Below, piece by piece: positions 49,414-59,101 of a DNA stretch of 64,000 nt. The stretch covers positions 62,001-126,000 of the forward strand of contig NZ_PJRT01000001.1 in the NCBI RefSeq assembly GCF_002858935.1, in the 5' to 3' direction. The position numbers and the translations under genes were made by a program. Positions within the stretch are counted from its first letter, which is position 1, and the number at the start of each line of letters is the position of its first letter. The DNA is from Pantoea endophytica (lineage in GTDB: Bacteria > Pseudomonadota > Gammaproteobacteria > Enterobacterales > Enterobacteriaceae). The notes below the pieces were generated by a model. It worked only from the letters and a program-made list of their open reading frames with translations. It ran no database searches and had not been told where the DNA came from.

Positions 49414-51525
49414 TTGTATCTGTTTGAAAGCCTCAATCAACTGATTGAAAAATACTTGCCTGAGGAGCAAATTAAGCGCCTCAAGCAAGCTTATCTAGTC
49501 GCGCGTGATGCCCACGAGGGTCAAACACGCTCCAGCGGCGAGCCTTATATCACCCATCCTGTTGCTGTAGCCTGCATTCTGGCCGAGATGAAACTCGACC
49601 ACGAAACGCTAATGGCGGCGCTGCTGCATGATGTGATCGAAGATACGCCCGCCACTTACCAGGATATGGAACAGCTGTTTGGTAAAAGCGTTGCCGAACT
49701 GGTAGAAGGTGTATCCAAGCTCGATAAGCTGAAGTTCCGCGACAAGAAAGAAGCGCAGGCTGAAAACTTCCGCAAAATGATCATGGCGATGGTGCAGGAT
49801 ATCCGCGTCATCTTGATCAAACTGGCTGACCGCACGCACAACATGCGCACGCTCGGCGCATTACGTCCGGATAAAAAACGCCGTATCGCGCTGGAAACGC
49901 TGGAGATTTACAGTCCTCTGGCGCACCGCCTTGGTATTCATCACCTGAAAACAGAACTGGAAGAGCTCGGCTTTGAAGCGCTCTACCCGAACCGTTTCCG
50001 CGTGATTAAAGAGGTGGTGAAAGCGGCGCGCGGTAACCGTAAAGAGATGATTCAGAAGATCCTTGCTGAAATCGACGGTCGCTTACAGGAAGCAGGTATT
50101 CCCTGCCGCGTAAGTGGACGCGAAAAACATCTCTACTCGATCTACCGCAAAATGCACCTGAAAGAGCAGCGTTTTCACTCGATCATGGATATCTACGCTT
50201 TCCGCGTCATCGTGAAAGATCTGGATACCTGTTATCGCGTGCTCGGACAGATGCATAGCTTGTACAAACCGCGTCCCGGACGCGTAAAAGATTACATCGC
50301 CATTCCCAAGGCCAACGGCTATCAATCGCTGCATACTTCAATGATCGGCCCGCACGGCGTGCCGGTTGAAGTGCAGATCCGTACTGAAGATATGGATCAG
50401 ATGGCAGAAATGGGTGTGGCAGCACACTGGGCGTATAAAGAGAGCGGCGAAGTCAGCGGCACCACCGCGCAGATTCGTGCTCAACGCTGGCTACAAAGCC
50501 TGCTGGAGCTGCAGCAAAGCGCCGGTAGCTCGTTCGAATTTATCGAAAGCGTGAAATCCGATCTCTTCCCGGATGAGATCTACGTGTTCACGCCGGAAGG
50601 CCGCATCGTCGAATTGCCGGCTGGCGCCACGCCGGTCGATTTCGCCTATGCGGTGCATACCGATATCGGTCATGCCTGCGTCGGCGCTCGCGTCGATCGC
50701 CAGCCTTACCCGCTGTCACAATCGCTGACCAGCGGTCAAACCATTGAAATCATCACCGCGCCGGGTGCTCGCCCGAACGCTGCCTGGCTCAATTTTGTCG
50801 TCAGCTCGAAAGCGCGCGCCAAAATCCGTCAGCTGCTGAAAAACCTCAAGCGTGAAGACTCCGTCAACCTGGGTCGTCGCCTGTTGAGCCACGCGCTCGG
50901 CGGCAGCAAGAAGCTGGCAGAGATTCCGGTTGAGAACATTCAGCACGAACTTGAGCGCATGAAGCTGACCGCCATCGATGATTTGCTGGCAGAAATCGGC
51001 CTGGGCAACGCCATGAGCGTGGTGGTGGCAAAGAACTTGCTGCAGTCAGGCAGTGAAGAGCCGCAGAGCAACAGCAAACGCAAAAAGCTGCCGATCAAAG
51101 GCGCGGATGGCGTGCTGATTACCTTTGCCAAATGCTGCCGTCCAATTCCTGGTGACCCGATTGTGGCGCACGTTAGTCCCGGCAAAGGTTTGGTGGTGCA
51201 TCACGAATCCTGCCGTAACATCCGTGGCTACCAAAAAGAGCCTGAAAAGTTCATGCCGGTTGAGTGGGATAAAGTGACCGACCAGGAATTTGTCGCAGAG
51301 ATTAAAGTCGACATGTTCAATCATCAGGGCGCACTGGCGAATCTGACCGCGGCAATCAACACTGCCAGTTCCAATATTCAGAGCCTGAATACCGAAGAGC
51401 GTGATGGTCGCGTGTATAGCGCCTTTATCCGCCTCACCGCGAACGATCGCGTCCATCTGGCGAATATTATGCGCAAAATCCGCGTAATGCCGGACGTGAT
51501 CAAAGTTCACCGCAACCGTAACTAG
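49414..51525 (+). CDS. spoT: Bifunctional (p)ppGpp synthase/hydrolase SpoT
   Basis: 703-aa stringent-response enzyme that mainly degrades ppGpp and makes it under starvation other than for amino acids. Domains in order: HD hydrolase (about 25-200, with HDVIEDT and KLADRTHNMRTLG), RelA/SpoT synthetase-like (about 235-350, SGREKHLYSIYRKM and KPRPGRVKDYIA), TGS (about 385-445), zinc-finger/CC region (FAKCCRPIPGDP) and C-terminal ACT (about 625-700). The start is TTG at 49414, as in E. coli, with GCAGG upstream. Confidence 0.98.
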   Translation: MYLFESLNQLIEKYLPEEQIKRLKQAYLVARDAHEGQTRSSGEPYITHPVAVACILAEMKLDHETLMAALLHDVIEDTPATYQDMEQLFGKSVAELVEGVSKLDKLKFRDKKEAQAENFRKMIMAMVQDIRVILIKLADRTHNMRTLGALRPDKKRRIALETLEIYSPLAHRLGIHHLKTELEELGFEALYPNRFRVIKEVVKAARGNRKEMIQKILAEIDGRLQEAGIPCRVSGREKHLYSIYRKMHLKEQRFHSIMDIYAFRVIVKDLDTCYRVLGQMHSLYKPRPGRVKDYIAIPKANGYQSLHTSMIGPHGVPVEVQIRTEDMDQMAEMGVAAHWAYKESGEVSGTTAQIRAQRWLQSLLELQQSAGSSFEFIESVKSDLFPDEIYVFTPEGRIVELPAGATPVDFAYAVHTDIGHACVGARVDRQPYPLSQSLTSGQTIEIITAPGARPNAAWLNFVVSSKARAKIRQLLKNLKREDSVNLGRRLLSHALGGSKKLAEIPVENIQHELERMKLTAIDDLLAEIGLGNAMSVVVAKNLLQSGSEEPQSNSKRKKLPIKGADGVLITFAKCCRPIPGDPIVAHVSPGKGLVVHHESCRNIRGYQKEPEKFMPVEWDKVTDQEFVAEIKVDMFNHQGALANLTAAINTASSNIQSLNTEERDGRVYSAFIRLTANDRVHLANIMRKIRVMPDVIKVHRNRN

Positions 51526-51528
51526 CCC

Positions 51529-52224
51529 ATGAACGCTCAACGTTTTGCCCGAATTCAGGAGATGCTGGCCCTGCGCCAGCACGATCTTACCGTTTGCATG
51601 GAACAGGTGCATAAACCGCATAACGTCTCGGCAGTGATCCGTACCGCCGATGCGGTGGGCATTCATGAAGTGCACGCCGTCTGGCCAAGCGTGCGTATGC
51701 GCACCATGGTTTCCGCTTCGGCCGGCAGCAACAGTTGGGTGAAGGTTAAAACGCATCAGCATATTGCAGATGCAGTGCGTCATCTGAAGGATGAAGGCAT
51801 GCAGGTGCTGGCGACCAATCTGTCCGCCAAAGCGGTAGATTTTCGCGACATCGATTACACCAAACCGACCTGCATTCTGATGGGTCAGGAAAAAACCGGT
51901 ATTACCGCTGAAGCGCTGGCGCTGGCCGATCAGGACATCGTTGTGCCGATGGTGGGCATGGTGCAGTCGCTCAATGTTTCAGTGGCTTCCGCGCTGATTT
52001 TGTATGAAGCGCAACGTCAGCGACAGAATGCCGGCATGTATCAGCGCACCTATAGCCTGCTGGATGAAGATGAGCAGCAGCGTTTGCTATTCGAAGGCGG
52101 TTACCCGGTGCTGGCACGCGTCGCCAAGCAGAAAGGCCTGCCGTATCCGCACATCAATGGTCAGGGCGAAGTAGAAGCCGACGCCGAGTGGTGGGCCACC
52201 ATGCAATCTACAGGTAGAAAATGA
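51529..52224 (+). CDS. trmH: tRNA (guanosine(18)-2'-O)-methyltransferase
   Basis: SPOUT-class enzyme that methylates the 2'-O of G18 in the D-loop of tRNAs with AdoMet. 231 aa. The three SpoU motifs are KPHNVSAVIRTADAVG, CILMGQEKTGITAEA and PMVGMVQSLNVSVASALILYE, which form the trefoil knot. It starts three bases after the spoT stop and overlaps recG by ATGA. Confidence 0.97.
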   Translation: MNAQRFARIQEMLALRQHDLTVCMEQVHKPHNVSAVIRTADAVGIHEVHAVWPSVRMRTMVSASAGSNSWVKVKTHQHIADAVRHLKDEGMQVLATNLSAKAVDFRDIDYTKPTCILMGQEKTGITAEALALADQDIVVPMVGMVQSLNVSVASALILYEAQRQRQNAGMYQRTYSLLDEDEQQRLLFEGGYPVLARVAKQKGLPYPHINGQGEVEADAEWWATMQSTGRK

Positions 52225-54299
52225 AAGGCCGTCTGCTGGATGCCATCCCGCTCAGTACCCTGACCGGCGTCGGCGCCAGTCAGGCGGGCAAGCTGGCCAA
52301 ACTTGGCCTGTTCACCATTCAGGATCTACTGCTGCATCTGCCACTGCGTTACGAAGATCGCACCCAACTGTATAAAATCAATGACCTGCTGCCCGGCGTT
52401 TATGCCACGGTGGAAGGTGAAGTGCTGAGCAGCGAAATCACTTTCGGTCGCCGCCGCATGTTGGTGTGCCACATCAGCGATGGCAGCGGCATGCTTACCA
52501 TGCGTTTCTTCAATTTCAATGCCGGGATGAAAAACAGCCTGGCGCCGGGCCGTCGCGTTACCGCTTACGGCGAGATTAAGCGCGGTCAGCGCGGTGCTGA
52601 AATCATTCATCCCGAGTTTCGCGTGCAGGGCGAACAAGGCGGCGTTGAGCTGCAGGAAACCCTGACGCCGGTTTATCCCACTACCGAAGGCATTCGCCAG
52701 GCGACACTGCGCAATCTCACCGATCAGGCGTTGACGTTGCTGGAGAGCTGCCCAATTGCCGAGCTGCTACCATCCGAGCTGAGCGGCGGGCTGATTAGCC
52801 TGCCGGATGCACTACGCACGCTGCATCGTCCACCGCCGGATCTACGTTTAACTGAGCTGGAGACGGGCCGCCATCCGGCACAGAAACGCTTAATTCTGGA
52901 AGAGCTACTGGCGCATAACCTCAGCATGCTAGCAGTACGCGCCGGTGCGCAGCGCCATCATGCATTGCCGATGACGGCGCGCCACGAGCTGGTTGATCAG
53001 CTTCTGGCGGCGCTGCCCTTCTCGCCAACCGGTGCGCAACAGCGTGTGGTGGCAGAAATTGAAAAGGATTTGGCCAACGATTTTCCGATGATGCGTTTGG
53101 TGCAGGGCGATGTCGGCTCCGGTAAAACGCTGGTAGCCGCACTGGCGGCACTGAACGTCATCGCACACGGCAAACAGGTAGCGCTGATGGCACCGACCGA
53201 GCTGCTGGCCGAGCAGCATGCCAACAACTTCCGCCAGTGGTTTGCACCGCTGGGAATTGAAGTGGGCTGGCTGGCGGGCAAGCAGAAAGGCAAAGCGCGC
53301 GAAGCGCAGCAGGAAGCCATTGCCAGCGGTCAGGTCGCGATGGTGGTCGGCACCCACGCGCTGTTCCAGGAACAGGTGAAATTCAACGGCATGGCGCTGG
53401 TGATCATTGATGAGCAGCATCGCTTTGGCGTGCACCAGCGCTTAGCGCTGTGGGAAAAAGGCGAGGAACAAGGTTTCCATCCGCATCAGCTGATCATGAC
53501 CGCTACGCCGATTCCGCGCACGCTGGCGATGACGGCTTACGCCGATCTCGATACCTCCACCATCGACGAATTACCGCCAGGTCGTACGCCGGTGACCACG
53601 GTGGCGATTCCCGATAGCCGCCGCAGTGAGATCATCACGCGCGTGCAAAGCGCCTGTCACGAAGGACGTCAGGCTTATTGGGTATGTACGCTGATTGAAG
53701 AGTCGGAAGTGCTGGAAGCGCAGGCGGCAGAAGCAACCTGGGAAGAGCTGAAAGTGGCGCTGCCCGATTTGCAGGTTGGCCTGGTACACGGCCGCATGAA
53801 GCCTGCCGAAAAGCAGGCGGTGATGGCGGCGTTTAAGGCCAATGAAATCCAGCTGCTGATCGCCACCACGGTGATCGAAGTGGGCGTGGATGTGCCGAAC
53901 GCCAGCCTGATGATTATCGAAAACCCGGAACGTCTCGGTTTGGCTCAGTTACATCAGCTGCGCGGCCGCGTTGGGCGTGGTGCTGTCGCTTCACACTGCG
54001 TGTTGTTGTACAAAGCGCCGCTCAGCAAAACCGCGCAGAAGCGGTTGCAGGTGCTGCGCGATAGCAACGACGGCTTCGTGATTGCTCAGCACGATCTGGA
54101 GATTCGCGGTCCGGGTGAAATGCTCGGCACACGTCAAACCGGCAACGCCGAGTTTAAAGTGGCGGATTTGCTGCGCGATCAGGGCATGATTCCCGAAGTT
54201 CAGCGCGTGGCGCGTCATATCCACCAGCACTATCCAGAGCAGGCGCAGGCACTGATTGAGCGCTGGCTGCCGGAAACCGAGCGCTACAGTAACGCTTAA
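52221..54299 (+). CDS. recG: ATP-dependent DNA helicase RecG
   Basis: 692-aa branch-migrating helicase acting on stalled forks and Holliday junctions. The N-terminal wedge/OB domain (about 1-190, LPLRYEDRTQLYKINDLLPG) precedes helicase motifs: Walker A QGDVGSGKTLVA, motif II IIDEQHRFGVHQR, MTATPIPRTLAM, then ATTVIEVGVDVPNASLMIIE, RLGLAQLHQLRGRVGRG and the C-terminal TRG region. The stop overlaps the convergent MarR gene by 3 bp (54297-54299 against 54296). Confidence 0.97.
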   Translation: MKGRLLDAIPLSTLTGVGASQAGKLAKLGLFTIQDLLLHLPLRYEDRTQLYKINDLLPGVYATVEGEVLSSEITFGRRRMLVCHISDGSGMLTMRFFNFNAGMKNSLAPGRRVTAYGEIKRGQRGAEIIHPEFRVQGEQGGVELQETLTPVYPTTEGIRQATLRNLTDQALTLLESCPIAELLPSELSGGLISLPDALRTLHRPPPDLRLTELETGRHPAQKRLILEELLAHNLSMLAVRAGAQRHHALPMTARHELVDQLLAALPFSPTGAQQRVVAEIEKDLANDFPMMRLVQGDVGSGKTLVAALAALNVIAHGKQVALMAPTELLAEQHANNFRQWFAPLGIEVGWLAGKQKGKAREAQQEAIASGQVAMVVGTHALFQEQVKFNGMALVIIDEQHRFGVHQRLALWEKGEEQGFHPHQLIMTATPIPRTLAMTAYADLDTSTIDELPPGRTPVTTVAIPDSRRSEIITRVQSACHEGRQAYWVCTLIEESEVLEAQAAEATWEELKVALPDLQVGLVHGRMKPAEKQAVMAAFKANEIQLLIATTVIEVGVDVPNASLMIIENPERLGLAQLHQLRGRVGRGAVASHCVLLYKAPLSKTAQKRLQVLRDSNDGFVIAQHDLEIRGPGEMLGTRQTGNAEFKVADLLRDQGMIPEVQRVARHIHQHYPEQAQALIERWLPETERYSNA

Positions 54300-54781
54300 T
54301 CCGCCGTCTTGCTTTTATCGATGGCAATAAAATCCCCAGCAAATTTCTGCAGCAGACGCGCCAGCTCGGCGCGCTCTTCATCCGGCCAGCTGGCAAACAG
54401 GTTCTGATAAATTTGCGCGCGCGCCGCATCGATTTTGTCAGTCATCGCTTTACCTGCCGCAGTGATCACCGCTTCATTCACCCGTTTGTCTTTGGCATTT
54501 TTCTGGCGCTGCGCCAGCCCTAACTCCTCCAGCTTCGCCACCTGACGACTGACGGTGGTGTAATCGCGTCCGGCCCGCTCCGCCAGCTCCACCACGCCAA
54601 TTGGCCCGAAGCGACCGATTTGAATCAGTAGCGGAAACAGCGCACGATCGAGCTTAATATTTGACTCTTTTATCAATAATTCATCACGTTGTGGACGATT
54701 GAAAGTTCCTACAATCATCAGCAGCGCATTGTGCAGATCATCAAATGCAGCACAATTATGTGTATTTTGCACACTTTTCAT
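54296..54781 (-). CDS. MarR-family transcriptional regulator
   Basis: 161-aa winged-helix repressor. The DNA-binding part is GVVELAERAGRDYTTVSRQVAKLEELGLA followed by the wing KNAKDKRVNEAVIT. The N- and C-terminal helices provide dimerisation. AGGA lies eight bases before the ATG. It is divergent from an oxidoreductase gene, with two TGTG/CACA palindromes at 54759-54773 and 54806-54824 as likely operators, a classic MarR arrangement. The pair replaces E. coli gltS in this slot. Confidence 0.88.
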   Translation of the reverse strand: MKSVQNTHNCAAFDDLHNALLMIVGTFNRPQRDELLIKESNIKLDRALFPLLIQIGRFGPIGVVELAERAGRDYTTVSRQVAKLEELGLAQRQKNAKDKRVNEAVITAAGKAMTDKIDAARAQIYQNLFASWPDEERAELARLLQKFAGDFIAIDKSKTAD

Positions 54782-54824
54782 TGACGTTATCCTGAGGTAA
54801 GCCTAATGTGTGCATATTACACAT
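54759..54824. promoter_or_regulatory. Probable MarR operators and promoter
   Basis: Two palindromes flank the intergenic gap: TGTGTATTTTGCACA (54759-54773, inside the first MarR codons) and ATGTGT-N7-ACACAT (54806-54824, perfect arms). A TTGACG -35 (54781-54786) with TAATGT 17 bp later (54804-54809) would drive the oxidoreductase. The second palindrome covers this -10, which fits repression. Confidence 0.55.
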
Positions 54825-54851
54825 AGTTCCCACTTAACTGAAGGTGAAAGC

Positions 54852-55787
54852 ATGAAAGCAGCGATAGTTTCCGCGGCAGGTGAACTGCCCGTTTACGGTG
54901 ATTTTCCTGAACCGCAGGCTGGTGAAAGCCATGTGGTGGTAACAGTGAAAGCCGCCGCCGTTAGCCAGCTGGCAAAAGCACGCGCCGCCGGAACGCATTA
55001 CAGCGCGGCCGCGCACTATCCCTTTATTACCGGCATTGATGGTACCGGCACGCTGAGTAATGGCGATCCGGTTTACTTCCTTGCCTTTAATGCACCTTGG
55101 GGCAGCATGGCGGAGAGAACCTTAGTGCCCGCCGACAGCATCGTTTCGTTGCCGGCAAAATTGGATCCGGTGCTGGCCGCTGCGCTGGCGAATCCGGGCA
55201 TGTCATCCTGGGCGGCATTAACCCGACGCGCCCAGCTGCGTGCCGGTGAAACCGTATTGATCAATGGCGCAACCGGCACGTCGGGCGGTTTAGCGGTGCG
55301 TATCGCACAGCATCTGGGTGCAGGAAAAATTATCGCCACTGGTCGTAATCGCGCCGCGCTGGATCAACTGCGCGCGCAGGGCGCCGACCTCACTTTCACG
55401 CTGGATGAATTGCCGGACGCGTTACCGGCGTTGATGAAAGAAGGTGTTGATGTGGTACTCGATTATCTGTGGGGCCAGAGCGCACTCGATATCATGCACG
55501 CCGCCGTAGCGGGCGGAGAGAAAACGGTACGCTTTGTGCAAATCGGTTCCTTAAGCGGACAGGAAATTACCCTGCACAGCAAACTGCTGCGCTCGTCCGG
55601 GCTGACATTAATGGGCAGCGGCCTCGGCAGCGTGTCGGATAAAGAGTTGATCGCCTGCATCGGCGAAATGCTGACGGCCGCCGCCGAGAGCGATTTTTCG
55701 ATCGCCTTCCAGATGCGCTCGCTGAGTGACGTCGCGCTGGCGTGGCAGGAAGATGACAGCCGTTGCCGTACGGTGTTTACGCTTTAG
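54852..55787 (+). CDS. Zinc-independent MDR-family quinone oxidoreductase-like protein
   Basis: 311-aa member of the medium-chain dehydrogenase/reductase superfamily, quinone-oxidoreductase type. GroES-like N-domain (AIVSAAGELPVYGDFPEP, ITGIDGTGTLSNGDPVYF), then a Rossmann NADPH site with GETVLINGATGTSGGLAVRIAQHLGAGKIIATGRN. Zinc-ligand Cys clusters are missing. ATG 54852 has AAGGTGA upstream; a GTG at 54810 is in frame but lies in the operator. Probably induced when the divergent MarR protein binds an electrophile or aromatic ligand (inference). Confidence 0.85.
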   Translation: MKAAIVSAAGELPVYGDFPEPQAGESHVVVTVKAAAVSQLAKARAAGTHYSAAAHYPFITGIDGTGTLSNGDPVYFLAFNAPWGSMAERTLVPADSIVSLPAKLDPVLAAALANPGMSSWAALTRRAQLRAGETVLINGATGTSGGLAVRIAQHLGAGKIIATGRNRAALDQLRAQGADLTFTLDELPDALPALMKEGVDVVLDYLWGQSALDIMHAAVAGGEKTVRFVQIGSLSGQEITLHSKLLRSSGLTLMGSGLGSVSDKELIACIGEMLTAAAESDFSIAFQMRSLSDVALAWQEDDSRCRTVFTL

Positions 55788-55801
55788 ATCAACGGAAGTA
55801 A

Positions 55802-55857
55802 AAAGGGGCATTGCAAACGATTGCTTTCACAACGCAACCGTTTAAAATCGCCCCTTT
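55802..55857 (+). promoter_or_regulatory. xanP: xanP promoter with two PurR-like boxes
   Basis: TTGCTT (-35, 55821-55826) and TAAAAT (-10, 55843-55848) at 16 bp spacing. Two sequences resemble the PurR operator ACGCAAACGTTTTCNT: TTGCAAACGATTGCTT (55811-55826) and ACGCAACCGTTTAAAA (55832-55847), 21 bp centre to centre. They overlap the -35 and the -10. The block is enclosed by an inverted repeat AAAGGGGC / GCCCCTTT (55802-55809, 55850-55857). Purine repression is a reasonable inference. Confidence 0.55.
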
Positions 55858-55879
55858 GTTGTAATTGAGAACGTCCACC

Positions 55880-57265
55880 ATGTCCGTCAACACCGCTGAA
55901 ACTCGCCAGCCTGCCAGCGCTGCAAGCCCGAAAAGTGAACTGATTTACCGCCTCGAAGACCGTCCACCGTTACCGCAAACCTTGTTTGCTGCCTGTCAGC
56001 ATTTGCTGGCGATGTTTGTCGCGGTGATTACGCCTGCGCTGCTGATTTGCCAGGCGCTGGGTTTACCGGCACAGGACACGCAACACATCATCAGCATGTC
56101 GCTGTTTGCCTCGGGCGTGGCATCCATTCTGCAAATCAAAACCTGGGGACCCGTGGGCTCTGGCCTGTTGTCGATTCAGGGCACCAGCTTTAACTTCGTG
56201 ACGCCGCTGATCATGGGCGGCATGGCGCTGAAAAATGGTGGCGTTGATGTGCCGACCATGATGGCGGCGCTGTTTGGCACGCTGATGGTGGCGTCTTGTA
56301 CCGAAATGGTGCTGTCACGCGTGTTGCACCTGGCGCGCCGCATCATTACGCCGCTGGTTTCCGGCATTGTGGTGATGATTATTGGCCTGTCGCTGATTCA
56401 GGTCGGTTTGACCTCCATCGGCGGTGGCTTTGCGGCGATGAGCGATCACACGTTTGGCGCTCCGAAAAACTTGTTGCTGGCGGCTTCGGTATTGGTGGTG
56501 ATTATCCTGCTTAATCGTCAGCGTAATGCTTATCTGCGCGTGGCTTCGCTGGTGATCGCGATGGCGGTAGGTTATGCGCTGGCCTGGGCGCTGGATATGC
56601 TGCCCGCCACCAGCACGCCAGCCGATCAGCCGCTGATTGCCGTGCCATCGCCGCTCTACTACGGCCTGGGCTTTGACTGGAATCTGCTGATCCCGCTGAT
56701 GTTGGTGTTTATGGTGACCTCGCTGGAAACCATCGGCGACATCACCGCGACTTCTGATGTTTCCGAGCAGCCGGTAAGTGGCCCGCTGTATATGAAGCGT
56801 CTGAAAGGCGGCGTGTTGGCCAACGGTCTTAACTCCTTTGTCTCAGCGCTGTTCAACACCTTCCCGAATTCCTGTTTTGGCCAGAACAACGGCGTGATTC
56901 AGCTTACCGGCGTTGCCAGCCGCTATGTGGGCTTTGTCGTGGCGCTGATGCTGATCGTGCTTGGCCTGTTCCCAGCCGTGAGTGGTTTTGTGCAGCATAT
57001 TCCAGAACCGGTGCTGGGCGGTGCCACCATTGTGATGTTTGGTACCATCGCCGCATCTGGCGTGCGCATCGTTTCGCGTGAACCGCTGAATCGTCGTGCC
57101 ATCATGATTATCGCGCTGTCGCTGGCGGTAGGTTTGGGCGTTTCTCAGCAGCCGCTGATTCTGCAATTTGCCCCGGACTGGCTGAAAACCCTGCTTTCAT
57201 CTGGCATTGCGGCCGGTGGTATTACCGCCATCGTGCTGAACCTGATCTTCCCGCAAGAAAAGTAA
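55880..57265 (+). CDS. xanP: Xanthine permease XanP
   Basis: 461-aa inner-membrane proton/xanthine symporter of the nucleobase-ascorbate transporter (NAT/NCS2) family, nearly identical in layout to E. coli XanP (463 aa). Marks: [22 protein letters not shown] with the conserved [29 protein letters not shown] with the substrate Glu, and the NAT signature [19 protein letters not shown]. About 12-14 membrane segments. ATG 55880 matches the E. coli start MSV-T. Confidence 0.96.
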   Translation: MSVNTAETRQPASAASPKSELIYRLEDRPPLPQTLFAACQHLLAMFVAVITPALLICQALGLPAQDTQHIISMSLFASGVASILQIKTWGPVGSGLLSIQGTSFNFVTPLIMGGMALKNGGVDVPTMMAALFGTLMVASCTEMVLSRVLHLARRIITPLVSGIVVMIIGLSLIQVGLTSIGGGFAAMSDHTFGAPKNLLLAASVLVVIILLNRQRNAYLRVASLVIAMAVGYALAWALDMLPATSTPADQPLIAVPSPLYYGLGFDWNLLIPLMLVFMVTSLETIGDITATSDVSEQPVSGPLYMKRLKGGVLANGLNSFVSALFNTFPNSCFGQNNGVIQLTGVASRYVGFVVALMLIVLGLFPAVSGFVQHIPEPVLGGATIVMFGTIAASGVRIVSREPLNRRAIMIIALSLAVGLGVSQQPLILQFAPDWLKTLLSSGIAAGGITAIVLNLIFPQEK

Positions 57266-57270
57266 TCCTG

Positions 57271-57292
57271 CAGGCAGGCTTCGGCCTGCCTG
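57271..57292 (+). terminator. Hairpin terminator after xanP
   Basis: Perfect 9-bp stem CAGGCAGGC / GCCTGCCTG with a UUCG-type tetraloop, five bases past the xanP stop; followed by ATATTTAT. The stable tetraloop supports a transcript end. Confidence 0.7.
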
Positions 57293-57387
57293 ATATTTAT
57301 CCGCATTTACATCCAGGCTGTTGAGCTGTAACGGTAATTCAGGCATAACAACCACTCACCGGATAAATATCGGGATGGATGAGTGCG

Positions 57388-59067
57388 ATGAAATTTTTAG
57401 GCAAGTTTTTCCTTACCTTACTGCTGCTAATTCTGCTGGCGCTGGTAGTGCTGTATGTGTTGCTACAAACACAATGGGGCGCAGGTTGGTTTAGCCGCTG
57501 GGTAAGCGATAAAACCGCCTGGCATCTCTCTCTCAGCAAGATTGAGCACGACTTCTCCTCCCCTTCGCATATCATTCTCGATGACTTCAGCTTTGGCCAT
57601 GATGGTCAACCCGCCGTGTTAGTGGCGAAACGCGTTGATCTTGGCCTTGCGCTGGTTCAGTTCAGCGATCCACTGCACTTCAACAGCATCGAAGTGCGCG
57701 ACGGTGAAATCAATCTCGCCAATCAAGCGCCCGATACCACGCTGCCGATTCAGGCCAATCGCCTGCAGCTGAATAATGTGCGTATTGAGAATCCTCACAG
57801 CACATTGCCGATGACCGCTCAGCGCGTGAATGGTGGTCTTCTGCCGTGGAAACCGCTGCCTAACGACGTGCTGGGCAGCGATGCGCAGTTCCAGATTAGC
57901 GCTGGCACCCTGACGCTGGATGGCGTACCGGGTAACAACGTGCTGCTGCAGGGCAGTATCAAGCAACGTCGTCTGGTGCTGAGCAATATCGGCGCCGATC
58001 TGGCGCGCGGTTCGATGACCGGCAACGCCGAGCGCGATGCGCTGGGTAACTGGAAGATCGACCAACTGCGCCTCAACGATATCCGCCTGCAAACCCATCA
58101 AAGCCTGAGCGACTTCCTCAATCCGCTGCGCGCTGTGCCTTCTGTGAGCATCAACCGTCTGGATATGACCGATGCACGCCTGCAAGGACCTGACTGGGCG
58201 GTGACCGATCTCGATTTAACCCTGAAAAATGTCACCCTGCGCGGCGATGATTGGGAAAGCGATGGCGGTTCTCTCTCCATGAATGCCGGGAATTTTATTA
58301 ACGGTGGCTTTGAGCTCAACGATCCTATCGTCAATGCCGATCTCTCGGCGCAGGGCATCGCGCTGACGCAGTTCAGTTCGCGCTGGGTGAATGGCGTGGT
58401 GCGCGCCAGTGGCAACTGGACGCGCAGCGACAAACGTCTGACGCTGGATGAACTGGCGATCGCCGGGCTGGAATATACTTTGCCGCAAAACTGGCGTGAA
58501 CGCTGGCAGCAAACCTTACCGGACTGGCTGGATAGCGTGCTAATAACCCGCGCTACCGCCAACCGTAACCTGATTATTGATATCAATCCGGCGTTCCCGT
58601 TCCAGATGACGTCACTGGATGGCAGCGCGAATAATCTGCTACTGGCGCGTCAACATCAGTGGGGAATCTGGTCCGGTAAAGCCAGCTTCAACGCGGCCGA
58701 AGCCACCTTCAATCGTACCGATCTGCGTCATCCGTCCATTGCGCTGAATGCCAACGATCAACAGATTCAGGTAACAGAATTGAGCGCCTTTAACGGCAGC
58801 GGTTTACTGGAAGGATCAGCAACGGTTGGGCAGGACGCGCAACGTCCGTTGACGCTGAATCTGAAAGGCCAGGCTGTGCCGGCAAACGTGCTGGGCAATT
58901 GGGGTTGGCCAACGCTGCAGTTGAGCGGTAACAGTAATTTACAGCTGCAGCTGAAAGGTTCGCTGAACGCCAGCGCGCCGCTGCGCCCCAGCGTGGATGG
59001 CACGTTGTCGGTAACCACCGATGCCCAAGCTGTACAGCAAACGATGCGGGGCGGGCAAGTGCAATAA
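57388..59067 (+). CDS. yicH: AsmA-family protein YicH
   Basis: 559-aa inner-membrane-anchored periplasmic protein of the AsmA-like group, which is linked to phospholipid transport to the outer membrane; YicH is a minor member. An N-terminal membrane segment (FFLTLLLLILLALVVLYVLL) is followed by a beta-rich body, with LQTQWGAGWFSRWVSDK, SPSHIILDDFSFGHDGQPA and GPDWAVTDLDLTLKN near E. coli YicH. ATG 57388 (MKFLGK) matches E. coli; ATG 57379 is possible. It follows xanP as in E. coli. Confidence 0.93.
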   Translation: MKFLGKFFLTLLLLILLALVVLYVLLQTQWGAGWFSRWVSDKTAWHLSLSKIEHDFSSPSHIILDDFSFGHDGQPAVLVAKRVDLGLALVQFSDPLHFNSIEVRDGEINLANQAPDTTLPIQANRLQLNNVRIENPHSTLPMTAQRVNGGLLPWKPLPNDVLGSDAQFQISAGTLTLDGVPGNNVLLQGSIKQRRLVLSNIGADLARGSMTGNAERDALGNWKIDQLRLNDIRLQTHQSLSDFLNPLRAVPSVSINRLDMTDARLQGPDWAVTDLDLTLKNVTLRGDDWESDGGSLSMNAGNFINGGFELNDPIVNADLSAQGIALTQFSSRWVNGVVRASGNWTRSDKRLTLDELAIAGLEYTLPQNWRERWQQTLPDWLDSVLITRATANRNLIIDINPAFPFQMTSLDGSANNLLLARQHQWGIWSGKASFNAAEATFNRTDLRHPSIALNANDQQIQVTELSAFNGSGLLEGSATVGQDAQRPLTLNLKGQAVPANVLGNWGWPTLQLSGNSNLQLQLKGSLNASAPLRPSVDGTLSVTTDAQAVQQTMRGGQVQ

Positions 59068-59070
59068 TTC

Positions 59071-59101
59071 TGTAGCGGCGCACATTAATTGCGCCGCTAC
59101 A
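59071..59101. terminator. Bidirectional hairpin between yicH and fabY
   Basis: Perfect 11-bp stem TGTAGCGGCGC / GCGCCGCTACA with a 9-nt loop, between convergent genes. A run of seven A follows at 59107-59114 on the plus strand, giving a T run ahead of the stem on the minus strand. It sits exactly at the junction where gene order departs from E. coli. Confidence 0.65.
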
